Below the pieces are notes generated by a model. That model saw nothing but the letters and a program-made list of their open reading frames with translations. It had not been told where the DNA came from and did no database searches. A DNA stretch of 64,000 nt from Actinacidiphila epipremni (GTDB taxonomy: Bacteria; Actinomycetota; Actinomycetes; Streptomycetales; Streptomycetaceae). This document shows, piece after piece, positions 51,906 through 60,032 of the stretch (position 1 is the first letter of the stretch; every line of letters begins with the position of its first letter). Made by a program: the position numbers and the translations under genes. The stretch spans positions 49,360 to 113,359 of the forward strand of contig NZ_JAATEJ010000030.1 in the NCBI RefSeq assembly GCF_012034175.1, in the 5' to 3' direction.

Positions 51906-53028
51906 CGGTGCCTCCGGCGGGCGGGGCGGCCTTCTTCGCGGCGGTCGAGCGGGCCGCCGTCCAGTTGCCGGCCGGCGCCTTGTCCGCGCCGGGCGTCTTC
52001 TTGGCCGCGGTCTTCTTCGCGGCCGTCTTCTTCGCCGCGGACTTGTCAGCCGCCGTCTTCTTCGCCGCGGTCCCGGCGGCAGCCGACTTGCTCGCCGCCG
52101 CTTTCTTGCCCGCCGTCTTCTTGGCCGCACCGCCCGACGCGGCGGTTTTGCTCGGGGCCGTCTTCTTGGCCGCACCGCCCGACGCGGCCGTCTTGCTCGG
52201 GGCTGTCTTCTTCGCCGTCGTCTTCTTCGCGGCGCCCGCCGGCGGCTCCGCCGTCTTGCGGGCCGGCGTGGCGCCCGCGGCGGACCTGGTCACGCCCGGA
52301 GTCGCGCTCGTGCCGCTCTGGGCCGTTTTCGCGGCGGCGGTCGTCGGCCTCGCGCCGGACGCGGTCGTACGGCGCGGGTTCGCCGTCGTCCGGGGGGTCG
52401 TGGCGACCTTCTTCGCCGCCCCTGCCGAGGACTTCGCCGCGGTCTTCTTGGCCGTGGCCTTCTTCGCGGCAGCGGCCTGGTGGCTGGCGGCGGCCTTCGT
52501 CGTCGTGGCCTTCTTCGCCGCCGCGCTCTTACGTGCCGCCGTCGCCTTCTTCGCCGGCGGAGCCTTCTTCGCCGGCGGCGCGGGCGCCTCCGTGTCCACC
52601 GGCACATGCTCCACGGTCGGCGCAGGCCGCGCGGGCGGCGCGGGCCGCGCCGGTGCGGCAGCGGTGCCGCCGGGCGCCGGCTCCTCGCCGACCGACTCCA
52701 GGTTGCGGATCCGCCGCTCCAGCGTCTCCAGGACGACGCCGACCTTCGTCACCTCGTCGGCGAGCCGGGCGACCCGGTGCATCCCCTTGTCGACCTCCTC
52801 GCGGATCAGCCCGACCAGCAGGTCGCGGTTGGCCCGTCCGGTGGCCATCAGTTCATCGGCGAGGGTCTGCACCTCCGCCGGGATCGCCGCGCCGATCCTG
52901 CGCTGCACGGCGTCGACGTCGATACCGCTCTGGTCGATCAGATCCTTGGCCGCGTCGACCGTTCGGCGGCGGGTGGCTTCGGTCAGACCGCCCGCGATCT
53001 GCAGACAGGTACGCAGCGCGTCCCGCAT
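51898..53028 (-). CDS. Histone H1-like Ala/Lys-rich nucleoid protein with helical N-terminal domain
   Basis: A 376-residue protein, SD GAGGAG 9 nt before the ATG. Residues 1-110 are a soluble helical/coiled-coil domain (LIDQSGIDVDAVQRRIGAAIPAEVQTLADELMATGRANRDLLVGLIREEVDKGM then LETLERRIRNLESV). Residues about 140-376 are a long Ala/Lys/Pro/Thr tail of KKTAAKK, AAKKTAP and KKATAKK units, like eukaryotic H1 and actinobacterial H1-like proteins (cf. the Lys-rich tail of mycobacterial HupB). It presumably binds DNA or polyanions. The N-terminal part also resembles phasin-like proteins, so a granule-associated role is possible. Confidence 0.75.
   Translation of the reverse strand: MRDALRTCLQIAGGLTEATRRRTVDAAKDLIDQSGIDVDAVQRRIGAAIPAEVQTLADELMATGRANRDLLVGLIREEVDKGMHRVARLADEVTKVGVVLETLERRIRNLESVGEEPAPGGTAAAPARPAPPARPAPTVEHVPVDTEAPAPPAKKAPPAKKATAARKSAAAKKATTTKAAASHQAAAAKKATAKKTAAKSSAGAAKKVATTPRTTANPRRTTASGARPTTAAAKTAQSGTSATPGVTRSAAGATPARKTAEPPAGAAKKTTAKKTAPSKTAASGGAAKKTAPSKTAASGGAAKKTAGKKAAASKSAAAGTAAKKTAADKSAAKKTAAKKTAAKKTPGADKAPAGNWTAARSTAAKKAAPPAGGTDE
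52115..52204 (-). repeat. 45-bp tandem repeat inside the H1-like gene
   Basis: Two near-identical 45-bp copies (52115-52159 and 52160-52204) encode AAKKTAPSKTAASGG twice. They suggest recent slippage in the Ala/Lys tail. Confidence 0.75.
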
Positions 53029-53277
53029 CGCTCTCACTCCTCGCCTCGCCTTTGGCACGTCACCACCTCAACGCCCCAGCACGTCGGCGGTTCCGCGTTC
53101 GTCGGTCCGTCGTTCACCGGTTCGTCGTCCCACCGGTCCGGTCCGTCCGGCCGGCGCGCACCGCGCCGTACGGACTCCCGTGGTCATGACGCTACCGCCT
53201 TCGGCCGCCCGGACCCGTGACGGTGCCCTGCGGTACCGTCGTGGCGGACGTACCGCCGACCGGAGGACACCGCGCCG

Positions 53278-53625
53278 ATGGCCACCCTCGAAGAGTGCCG
53301 CACCGCACTCGACCAGCTGTCGCGGAACATGGCGAAGGCGGACGGGGACGTGGCCGCTGCCGCCGCCCTGGACCGCTCGCTGAGCTGCCGGATCACCGAT
53401 CTGGACACCACGTTCGTGGGCCGGCTCGCCGGCGGCGCCATCACCGGCGTGGTCGCCGTGCCGGGCGTGCCGGCCGACAAGGCGCAGATCCGGCTCACGA
53501 TGACCGGCGACGACCTGGTCGCCATGGTCGGCGGCGAGTTGAGCTTCGCCAAAGCGTGGGGCAGCGGACGCGTCAAGGTGCAGGCGTCGCTGCGGGACGT
53601 GCTGCGGCTGCGCTCCCTCCTGTGA
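53278..53625 (+). CDS. SCP2 sterol-binding-fold protein
   Basis: A 115-residue protein with the SCP2-type core SCRITDLDTTFVGRLAGG, then AQIRLTMTGDDLVAMVGGELSFAKAWGSGRVKVQASLRDVLRLRSLL, in which GDDLVAM-x-GG-ELSFAKAW-x-SG is the fold's end motif. It binds a lipid or other hydrophobic ligand in the cytoplasm. SD GGAGGACACC precedes the ATG. Its last 53 bp overlap the end of the convergent ABC ATPase gene. The 249 bp before it hold a divergent promoter with the H1-like gene. Confidence 0.85.
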   Translation: MATLEECRTALDQLSRNMAKADGDVAAAAALDRSLSCRITDLDTTFVGRLAGGAITGVVAVPGVPADKAQIRLTMTGDDLVAMVGGELSFAKAWGSGRVKVQASLRDVLRLRSLL

Positions 53626-54463
53626 GGCCACCGGCGCCCGCACCGCGCCGCCGGCGGTCCGCGGGGACGACGAGCGGCGTACCGCTCTCCGGGTCCTCGA
53701 TGATCCGGCACCGCACCCCGAAGACCCGCTCCACCAGCTCCGCGGTGATGACCTCGCGCGGCGGCCCCTGCGCCTCTATGCGGCCGTCGCGCATCGCGAC
53801 GAGGTGCGTGGCGTAGCGCGCGGCCTGGTTGAGGTCGTGCAGGACGGCGACGAGCGTGCGCCCGCCCTCCTCGTGCAGGTGCGCGCACAGGTCGAGGACG
53901 TCGAGCTGGTGCTGGATGTCGAGGTACGTGGTGGGCTCGTCGAGCAGCAGCAGCGGCGTCTGCTGGGCGAGCGCCATCGCGATCCAGACCCGCTGCCGCT
54001 GCCCGCCGGACAGTTCGTCGACCCGGCGGCCGGCGAGCGGCGCGACGCCGGTCGCGGCCATGGACTCCTCGACGATCCGCTCGTCCTCGGCCGACCACTG
54101 CCGCAGCAGCCCCTGGTGCGGGTAGCGCCCGCGAGCGACGAGCGCGGAGACGGTGATGCCGTCGGGCGCCACGGACGACTGCGGCAGCAGCCCGAGGGTC
54201 CGGGCGACCTCCTTGGCCGGCCGGGTCCCGATGGCGCGCCCGTCGAGCAGCACCCGGCCCTGCGCGGGCTTGAGCAGCCGGGCCAGCGCACGCAGCAATG
54301 TCGACTTGCCGCACGCGTTGGGTCCGACCACGACGGTGAACGAGTGGTCGGGTATGTCGACACTCAGCCCCTCGGTGATGACCCGCTGGTCGTATCCGAG
54401 GGTCACCTTCTCGGCCCGCAGCCGGGGTCCGGGAGTCGATGTGTCGGCAGGGCGGGTGGTCAT
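53573..54463 (-). CDS. Iron-siderophore ABC transporter ATP-binding protein
   Basis: A 296-residue FecE/FepC-type ATPase. Walker A VVGPNACGKSTLLRALAR, Q-loop LGLLPQSS, signature DELSGGQRQRVWIAMALAQQ, Walker B LLLLDEPTTYLD and switch His VLHDLNQA. The C-terminal 30 residues are Ala/Gly-rich. It powers uptake through the two FecCD permeases. It is 115 bp downstream of the second permease on the same strand, so probably part of the same operon. Confidence 0.93.
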   Translation of the reverse strand: MTTRPADTSTPGPRLRAEKVTLGYDQRVITEGLSVDIPDHSFTVVVGPNACGKSTLLRALARLLKPAQGRVLLDGRAIGTRPAKEVARTLGLLPQSSVAPDGITVSALVARGRYPHQGLLRQWSAEDERIVEESMAATGVAPLAGRRVDELSGGQRQRVWIAMALAQQTPLLLLDEPTTYLDIQHQLDVLDLCAHLHEEGGRTLVAVLHDLNQAARYATHLVAMRDGRIEAQGPPREVITAELVERVFGVRCRIIEDPESGTPLVVPADRRRRGAGAGGLTGGSAAAARPAATPAP

Positions 54464-54578
54464 ACGTCGGCTCCCGTGCGGGTGGTTCGGTTCCGGTGCC
54501 GCCCGGTCGACGGGTCGACATGCCGCCTTGCGGCGGGTGCGGTACGGGCCCCCGGGCGTACCGGTGCCGGCCGCGGTG

Positions 54579-55637
54579 TCATATCCGGCCCGCCCGGCGC
54601 TCCTGGACCAGCAGCCACAGCAGGTAGCCGCCGCCGAGGACGCCGGTCGCGACGCCCACCGGCACCTGCCCGGCGCCGAAGGCGCGCTGCGCGGCGAGGT
54701 CGGCGAGCACCAGCAGCGCGGCGCCCATCAGCGCGGACGGCAGCAGGCCGACGCCGGGGCTGCGGGTGAGCCGGCGGGCGAGCTGCGGGGCGGTGAGGGC
54801 GACGAAGGCGATGGGCCCGGCCGCGGCGGTCGCGGCGGCGGTGAGCAGCACCGCGCACAGCACGGCGGTGAACCGGACGCGTTCGACCCGGACGCCCAGC
54901 GCGCGGGCCGCGTCATCACCCATTTCGGTGATCCGCAGGTCCCGGCCCTGCGCGAGCAGCAGCGGCATGAGGACGGCGCAGACGCCCAGCAGCGGCCACA
55001 CCTGGGCCCAGTCGCGGCCGTCGAGCGAGCCGCTGATCCAGATGACGGCCCTGGCTACGTCGACGAAGTTCGCCTTGACCAGGAGGTAGCTGTTGACGGC
55101 GGCGAGAATCGCGGAGCCGCCGATGCCGACGAGCACCAGCCGGTAGCCCTGGACGCCGCGCTGCCAGGCCAGCAGGTAGACGGCGAGCCCGGTGAGCAGG
55201 CCGCCGGTGACGGCGCCGGCGGAGACCGCGAGCGACGAGCCGTGCAGGACGACGATGACGAAGAGCGCGCCGGCCGCCGAGCCCTGGCCAAAGCCGATGA
55301 CGTCGGGGCTGCCCAGCGGGTTGCGGGCGACGGTCTGGAAGGCGGCGCCGGCCATCCCGAGCGCGGCGCCGACCAGCAGCGCCACCAGCACCCGGGGCAG
55401 CCGCAGCTGACGGATGATGAAGTCCTGGCCGGGGTTGCCGTGTCCGAGCAGCGTACGCAGCACGTCACCGGGCGCGATGGCGTAGTCGCCGGTGCCGACC
55501 AGGACGACGCCGGCGGCGAGCGCGACGAGCAGCAGGGCCGCCCCGACGAGCGCGGCCCGGGCGTCGAGCCGCAGCGACAGGCCGCCGCGCGCGGTGCGCA
55601 CGGTGGTGAGCTTCGCCTCCCGGCTCCCGGCGCTCAC
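54579..55637 (-). CDS. Iron-siderophore ABC permease, FecCD family (second subunit)
   Basis: A 352-residue membrane protein with about 9-10 segments. Motifs: RQLRLPRVLVALLVGAALGMAGAAFQTVARNPLGSPDVIGFGQGS and the C-terminal GPIAFVALTAPQLARRLTRSPG. It pairs with the permease encoded before it to form the inner-membrane channel. Its GTG start overlaps the upstream permease stop (GTGA). Confidence 0.93.
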   Translation of the reverse strand: MSAGSREAKLTTVRTARGGLSLRLDARAALVGAALLLVALAAGVVLVGTGDYAIAPGDVLRTLLGHGNPGQDFIIRQLRLPRVLVALLVGAALGMAGAAFQTVARNPLGSPDVIGFGQGSAAGALFVIVVLHGSSLAVSAGAVTGGLLTGLAVYLLAWQRGVQGYRLVLVGIGGSAILAAVNSYLLVKANFVDVARAVIWISGSLDGRDWAQVWPLLGVCAVLMPLLLAQGRDLRITEMGDDAARALGVRVERVRFTAVLCAVLLTAAATAAAGPIAFVALTAPQLARRLTRSPGVGLLPSALMGAALLVLADLAAQRAFGAGQVPVGVATGVLGGGYLLWLLVQERRAGRI

Positions 55638-56689
55638 AGCTCCGCCGTCTTCCTGCGGCGCACGAGCGCGATGAAGACCGGGCCGCCGAGGACCGCGGTG
55701 ACGATGCCGACCTGGAGTTCTGCGGGGCGGGTGAGCAGCCGGCCCAGCACGTCGGAGCCGAGCAGCAGCACGGGCGAGAGCACGGCCGCGTACGGGAGGA
55801 TCCAGCGCATGTCGGGGCCGGTGATGCCGCGCACGACGTGCGGGACCATCAGGCCGACGAAGACGATCGGCCCGCAGGCGGCGGTGGCCGCCCCGCACAG
55901 CAGGGTGATCGCGGCCATGACCGTCACCCGGGTCGAGGTGAGCCGGGCGCCGAGGCCGCGCGCGGTGTCGTCGCCGAGCGCGATCGCGTTGAGCGGCCGG
56001 GCGGCGGCGAACGCCAGGACCGCGCCGACCAGCAGGAAGGGCGCGATCCTGCGGACGGTCGCCATGTCGGCGGAGGCGAGCGAGCCGACCTGCCAGAAGC
56101 GCATACGGTCCAGGGCGACGCTGTCGGTGAGCTGCACCGCGCTGCTCCAGCCCTGGAGCAGCGCGGTGACGGCGGTGCCGGCGAGCGCGAGCCGGACCGG
56201 GGTCGCGGACCTGCTGCCGCCGATCGCGTAGACCAGGACGGAGACGGCGGCGGCGCCGGCGAGCGCGCACCACACGTAGGCGGTGGGCGAGGTAACGCCG
56301 AGGAAGCTGATGGCGGTGACGACGGCCGCCGCGGCGCCGGCGTTGACGCCGAGGAGCCCGGGGTCGGCGAGCGGGTTGCGGGTCAGCGCCTGCATGGCCG
56401 CGCCCGCGACACCGAGGGCGGCGCCGACGAGCAGGCCGAGCAGGGTGCGGGGCAGCCGCAGTTTGCGGACGACCACGTCGTCGTCGCTGCCGGCGTAGTG
56501 GAACAGCCCGTGCCAGACCTCGTGCGGCGGGATGTCCTTGGCGCCGATCGCGATGCTGGCCGCGGCGACCGCGAGCAGCACGGCGAGCGCCACCAGCAGC
56601 CCGGCGCCGCGCGCGGCGTTCGAGCGGGCGGCGGTTTCGGCGCGGGGCGCGGCGGCGGCCCTCGGCGGGGAGTCCTGGTCGACCAACAC
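55634..56689 (-). CDS. Iron-siderophore ABC permease, FecCD family (first subunit)
   Basis: A 351-residue membrane protein from a GTG. VVRKLRLPRTLLGLLVGAALGVAGAAMQALTRNPLADPGLLGVNAGAAAAVV is the FecCD signature. Also present: GPIVFVGLMVPHVVRGITGPDMRWILPYAA. It is the first gene of the leftward permease-permease-ATPase unit. The iron box begins 6 bp beyond its start codon. Confidence 0.93.
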   Translation of the reverse strand: MLVDQDSPPRAAAAPRAETAARSNAARGAGLLVALAVLLAVAAASIAIGAKDIPPHEVWHGLFHYAGSDDDVVVRKLRLPRTLLGLLVGAALGVAGAAMQALTRNPLADPGLLGVNAGAAAAVVTAISFLGVTSPTAYVWCALAGAAAVSVLVYAIGGSRSATPVRLALAGTAVTALLQGWSSAVQLTDSVALDRMRFWQVGSLASADMATVRRIAPFLLVGAVLAFAAARPLNAIALGDDTARGLGARLTSTRVTVMAAITLLCGAATAACGPIVFVGLMVPHVVRGITGPDMRWILPYAAVLSPVLLLGSDVLGRLLTRPAELQVGIVTAVLGGPVFIALVRRRKTAEL

Positions 56690-56694
56690 GGGCC

Positions 56695-56713
56695 TTAGGT
56701 TAGCCTAACCTCG
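56695..56713. promoter_or_regulatory. Iron box (DmdR/IdeR-type operator)
   Basis: TTAGGTTAGCCTAACCTCG matches the actinobacterial iron-regulator consensus TTAGGTTAGGCTAACCTAA except at the centre and last two positions. AGGTTAG / CTAACCT is a perfect 7+1+7 dyad. Located between the divergent permease and binding-protein genes, so iron-loaded repressor would silence both directions. Confidence 0.85.
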
Positions 56714-56758
56714 CTTGACCTCTTACGTTCCACCTCCGAGCAGAGCGGCACGCGAACC

Positions 56759-57844
56759 ATGAGCACTTCCCGTTTCCCCAGCTTGTCCGGAATATCCCGC
56801 CGCGGGGTCCTCGCGGCCGGCGGCGCCTTGGGCGCAGGCGCCCTGCTGGCCGCGTGCGGCGGCTCGGACGCTGACTCCGGCTCCGGTTCCGGCTCCGGCT
56901 CCGGCAAGTCCTCCGCGGGGTCCGGCGCCACCGGCGGGAACGGGAAGAAGGCGGCCGGCCCGTTCACGTACACCGACGACCGCAAGAAGACCGTCACGCT
57001 CGGCAGCACCCCGAAGAACCTGGTCGCCTACGTCGGTACGGCCGCCGCGCTGCACGACTACGGCATCGAGTGCGCCGGCGTCTTCGGCCCGACGACCCTC
57101 AAGGACGGCTCGCCCGACGCGCAGGCCGGCGACCTGGACGTCGCGAAGGTCACGGTGATCGGCAACGTCTGGGGCGAGTTCAACATCGAGAAGTACGCCG
57201 CCCTCAGCCCCGGCCTGATCGTCAGCCACACCTACGACGGCAAGGCGCTGTGGTATGTGCCCGAGCAGAGCGCCGCGAAGATCCTCGCCCTCGCCCCGAG
57301 CATCGCCGTCAACGTCACCGGCGTCCCCCTCACCACCCCGCTCCAGCGCTACGCCGACCTCGCCGCCGCGCTCGGCGCCGATCTCGCCTCGGGCGCCAAC
57401 GCCGCCGCCAAGACCCGCTTCGAGACCGCCTCGGCGAACCTGCGCGCCGCCGCCAAGGCAGCCGGCGGCATCACCGTGCTGGCCTGCTCCGCCAGCGCCG
57501 ACTCCTTCTACGTCTCCACGCCGTCCTCGGCCGCCGACCTGACGTACTACAAGAGCCTCGGGGTGGACTTCGTCGTGCCGAACAAGGTCGAGGGCGGCTT
57601 CTTCGAGACGCTCAGCTGGGAGAACGCCGACAAGTACAAGGCGGACGTCCTCATGCTCGACGACCGCACCGCCACCCTCCAGCCCAAGGACCTCATCGGC
57701 CGCCCCACCTGGCAGCAGATGCCCGCCGTCAAGGCCGGCCAGATCCACCCCTGGCCGAGCGAGCCGATCTTCTCCTACGCCAAGTGCGCCGACCAGATCG
57801 AGGCGCTCACCAAGGCCATCTCCGCAGCGAAGAAGGTGAGCTGA
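56759..57844 (+). CDS. Siderophore ABC transporter substrate-binding lipoprotein
   Basis: A 361-residue lipoprotein. The N-terminus SGISRRGVLAAGGALGAGALLAACGG has a twin-arginine-like SRRGVL followed by the lipobox LAAC, so it may be a Tat-exported lipoprotein. A Gly/Ser linker with SGSGSGSG follows. The binding fold is FecB/FepB-like (KKTVTLGSTPKNLVAYVGTAAALHDYGI; AALSPGLIVSH). The cognate siderophore is not indicated by the sequence. It is followed after 4 bp by the siderophore-interacting protein gene. Confidence 0.92.
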   Translation: MSTSRFPSLSGISRRGVLAAGGALGAGALLAACGGSDADSGSGSGSGSGKSSAGSGATGGNGKKAAGPFTYTDDRKKTVTLGSTPKNLVAYVGTAAALHDYGIECAGVFGPTTLKDGSPDAQAGDLDVAKVTVIGNVWGEFNIEKYAALSPGLIVSHTYDGKALWYVPEQSAAKILALAPSIAVNVTGVPLTTPLQRYADLAAALGADLASGANAAAKTRFETASANLRAAAKAAGGITVLACSASADSFYVSTPSSAADLTYYKSLGVDFVVPNKVEGGFFETLSWENADKYKADVLMLDDRTATLQPKDLIGRPTWQQMPAVKAGQIHPWPSEPIFSYAKCADQIEALTKAISAAKKVS

Positions 57845-57848
57845 CGCC

Positions 57849-58673
57849 GTGCCCACTCCCACCTACGGCTTCTTCGACGTGACGGTGCTGCGCACCCACC
57901 GGCTCTCCCCCACCATGCAGCGGGTGGTGCTCGGCGGCCCCGGCCTGGACGCCGTCGTCAGCGGCGGCCGGGACCAGCGGCTCAAGCTCTTCCTGCCCCA
58001 GGACGGCCAGGACGCGCCCGTGCTGCCCGACGTCCTCGACATCGACTGGTACCCGCGCTGGCGCGCCCTCGACCCGGGCGTGCGGGGCATCATGCGCACC
58101 TACACCGTCCGCAATGTGCGCCGCGAACCCGCCGAGGTGGACATCGACTTCGCCCTGCACGGCGACCTCGGCCCCGCCTCCCGCTGGGCCGCCGCCGCGG
58201 CGCCCGGCGACCGGCTCACCCTGCTCGCGCCGAACTGCCACGACAACGGCGGCGTCGACTTCCGGCCGCCCGAGGGCACCGACCGGGTGCTGCTGTGCGC
58301 GGACGAGACGGCGCTGCCCGCGGTGGCCGGCATCCTGGAGTGGCTGCCGGCCGGCACACCCGTCACGGCGTGGATTTCCGTCGCGGGCCCGGCCGACCGG
58401 ATCGCGCTGGAGACCGCGTGCGCGGCGGACATCCGCTGGCTGATCCGGCCCGCCTCCCTCGCCGCCGCCGTCGCCGAGGCCGAACTGCCGCCCGCCGGCA
58501 GCCCGTACGCCTGGCTCGCCGGCGAGGCCGCCGCCGTCCGCGACGTGCGCCGGCACCTGGTCGGGGAGCGCGGCTTCGACCGCCGGGCGGTGACCTTCAC
58601 CGGCTACTGGCGGCGGGGGGCCACGGAGGACACGCTGCTGGAGGAGGCGGTGGCGGCGGTCCAGGAGGACTGA
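57849..58673 (+). CDS. Siderophore-interacting protein (ferric-siderophore reductase, SIP family)
   Basis: A 274-residue FAD-binding reductase from a GTG. The FAD motif is MRTYTVRNVRREPAEVDIDFALHGDLGPASRWAAAAAPGDRLTLLAP, then the C-terminal SIP domain (LLCADETALPAVAGILEWLP, YAWLAGEAAAVRDVRRHLVGERGFDR). It releases iron from imported siderophores by reduction in the cytoplasm. Only 4 bp separate it from the binding-protein gene, so they are cotranscribed from the iron-box promoter. Confidence 0.92.
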   Translation: MPTPTYGFFDVTVLRTHRLSPTMQRVVLGGPGLDAVVSGGRDQRLKLFLPQDGQDAPVLPDVLDIDWYPRWRALDPGVRGIMRTYTVRNVRREPAEVDIDFALHGDLGPASRWAAAAAPGDRLTLLAPNCHDNGGVDFRPPEGTDRVLLCADETALPAVAGILEWLPAGTPVTAWISVAGPADRIALETACAADIRWLIRPASLAAAVAEAELPPAGSPYAWLAGEAAAVRDVRRHLVGERGFDRRAVTFTGYWRRGATEDTLLEEAVAAVQED

Positions 58674-58802
58674 CGCCGGAGGGCGGCGGGGGCAAGCGCG
58701 GGCCGGGGCCCGGAGTCGGGGGCCGAGGGTCCGGGGCCGGGGGTCGTGCGCGGGCCGGCTCTCCGCGCCCGCCGTGACGCTCGGAGGTCCGGGCCGGCCG
58801 GT

Positions 58803-59843
58803 TCAGAGGTCCAGGCCGGCCAGCGCCTTCGCCGGGTCGGCCTCCGGGTGCGACCACGCCGCCCGGCACAGCGCCCGCAGGCCGTCCACCGGGTCACCGT
58901 CGCCGCTGAGGGTGAGCGCCTGGCCGGCGACGGCAGCCGTCCAGCCCCCGCACTCCGCCCGGTCGCCGTCGCCGGTGACCTCGGGGTGCGCGGTGAGCAG
59001 GCCGCGCAGGTCGCGGGCCACATACGTCGGCCGGTGCTTCGGCCCGGCGCCGAGCAGCGCCGCCGGGTCGGTGACGCCGGTCAGCACCAGCAGCGAGTCC
59101 ACGCCGCCCGCGTACGCGCCCTCGATGTCGGTGTCGAGCCGGTCCCCCACCACCAACGGCCGCTTCGCCCCGGTCCTGATCACCGTCTCGCGGTGCATCG
59201 GCGGCAGCGGCTTGCCCGCGACCCGCGGCGACCCGCCGGTCGCGATCCGCACCACCTCCACCGCCGCGCCGTTCCCCGGCGCGATGCCGCGGGCGCTCGG
59301 GATCGTCAGGTCGGTGTTCGAGGCGAACCACGGCACGCCGGCGTTGACCGCGTACGCCATCTCCGCCAGCTGCGACCAGCGCAGCTCGGGCCCGTAGCCC
59401 TGCACCGCCGCGACCGGCCCGTCCTGCGCCGACTCCACCGGCACGAGCCCGCGCTCGCGCAGCGCCTCGACCAGCCCTTCCCCGCCGACCGCGAGCACCT
59501 TCGCGCCCGCCGGCACCTCGTCGGCGATGAGCCGCGCGACCGCCTGCGCCGAGGTGATGACGTCCTGCGCGTCCGCCGGCACACCGAGCCGCGTCAGGTG
59601 CTCGGCGACCGTCTCCGGGGTGCGGGCGGCGTTGTTGGTGACGTACGCCAGCCGCATCCCGTGCGCGGCGGCCCGCGTCAGCGACTCCACGGCGTGCGCG
59701 ATGGCGTCACCGCCGGCGTACACGACACCGTCGAGGTCCAGCAGCGCCGTGTCGTACGCGCGGTCCAGCGGCCGGTCGCTGCCGCTCGGGCTGGTCCGGT
59801 CCTCGGTCCGGTCCTCGGTCCGGTCGGTCCGGTCGTCGGTCAT
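58803..59843 (-). CDS. HAD-superfamily IIA phosphatase
   Basis: A 346-residue protein. The acidic N-terminus has RTEDRTEDRT repeats. The HAD motifs are LLDLDGVVYAGG (nucleophile and acid/base Asp), YVTNNAARTPETVAEHLTRLGV, KPLPPMHRETVI and VVGDRLDTDIEGAYAGGVDSLLVLTG. The cap type is NagD-like. It dephosphorylates a small phosphate metabolite. The last 60 residues form an added C-terminal segment, partly hydrophobic (WTAAVAGQALTL). It is convergent with the siderophore-reductase gene and 189 bp from the divergent DUF1015 gene. Confidence 0.88.
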   Translation of the reverse strand: MTDDRTDRTEDRTEDRTSPSGSDRPLDRAYDTALLDLDGVVYAGGDAIAHAVESLTRAAAHGMRLAYVTNNAARTPETVAEHLTRLGVPADAQDVITSAQAVARLIADEVPAGAKVLAVGGEGLVEALRERGLVPVESAQDGPVAAVQGYGPELRWSQLAEMAYAVNAGVPWFASNTDLTIPSARGIAPGNGAAVEVVRIATGGSPRVAGKPLPPMHRETVIRTGAKRPLVVGDRLDTDIEGAYAGGVDSLLVLTGVTDPAALLGAGPKHRPTYVARDLRGLLTAHPEVTGDGDRAECGGWTAAVAGQALTLSGDGDPVDGLRALCRAAWSHPEADPAKALAGLDL

Positions 59844-60020
59844 GGGCGGGCTCGCTCCTCGTCGTCCGGCGGCGTCCGGTGGGGTCCGGCGCCGTCTGTG
59901 TGCCGTCTGACCCCGCACGCCCGTCCTATGGCGGCCGGGCCGCGGCCCACCGTTCTCCCGGGGTGGTCAACTGCGCCGTCCGGTGTCGTCAACGATCATC
60001 CCTCATGCCCACCGCGGACG

Positions 60021-60032
60021 TAGCATGCGCGG
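60021..60032 (+). promoter_or_regulatory. -10 element of the DUF1015 gene, probable leaderless transcript
   Basis: TAGCAT at 60021-60026 ends 6 nt before the ATG at 60033 and no SD is present, so transcription may start at the start codon. Confidence 0.4.
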
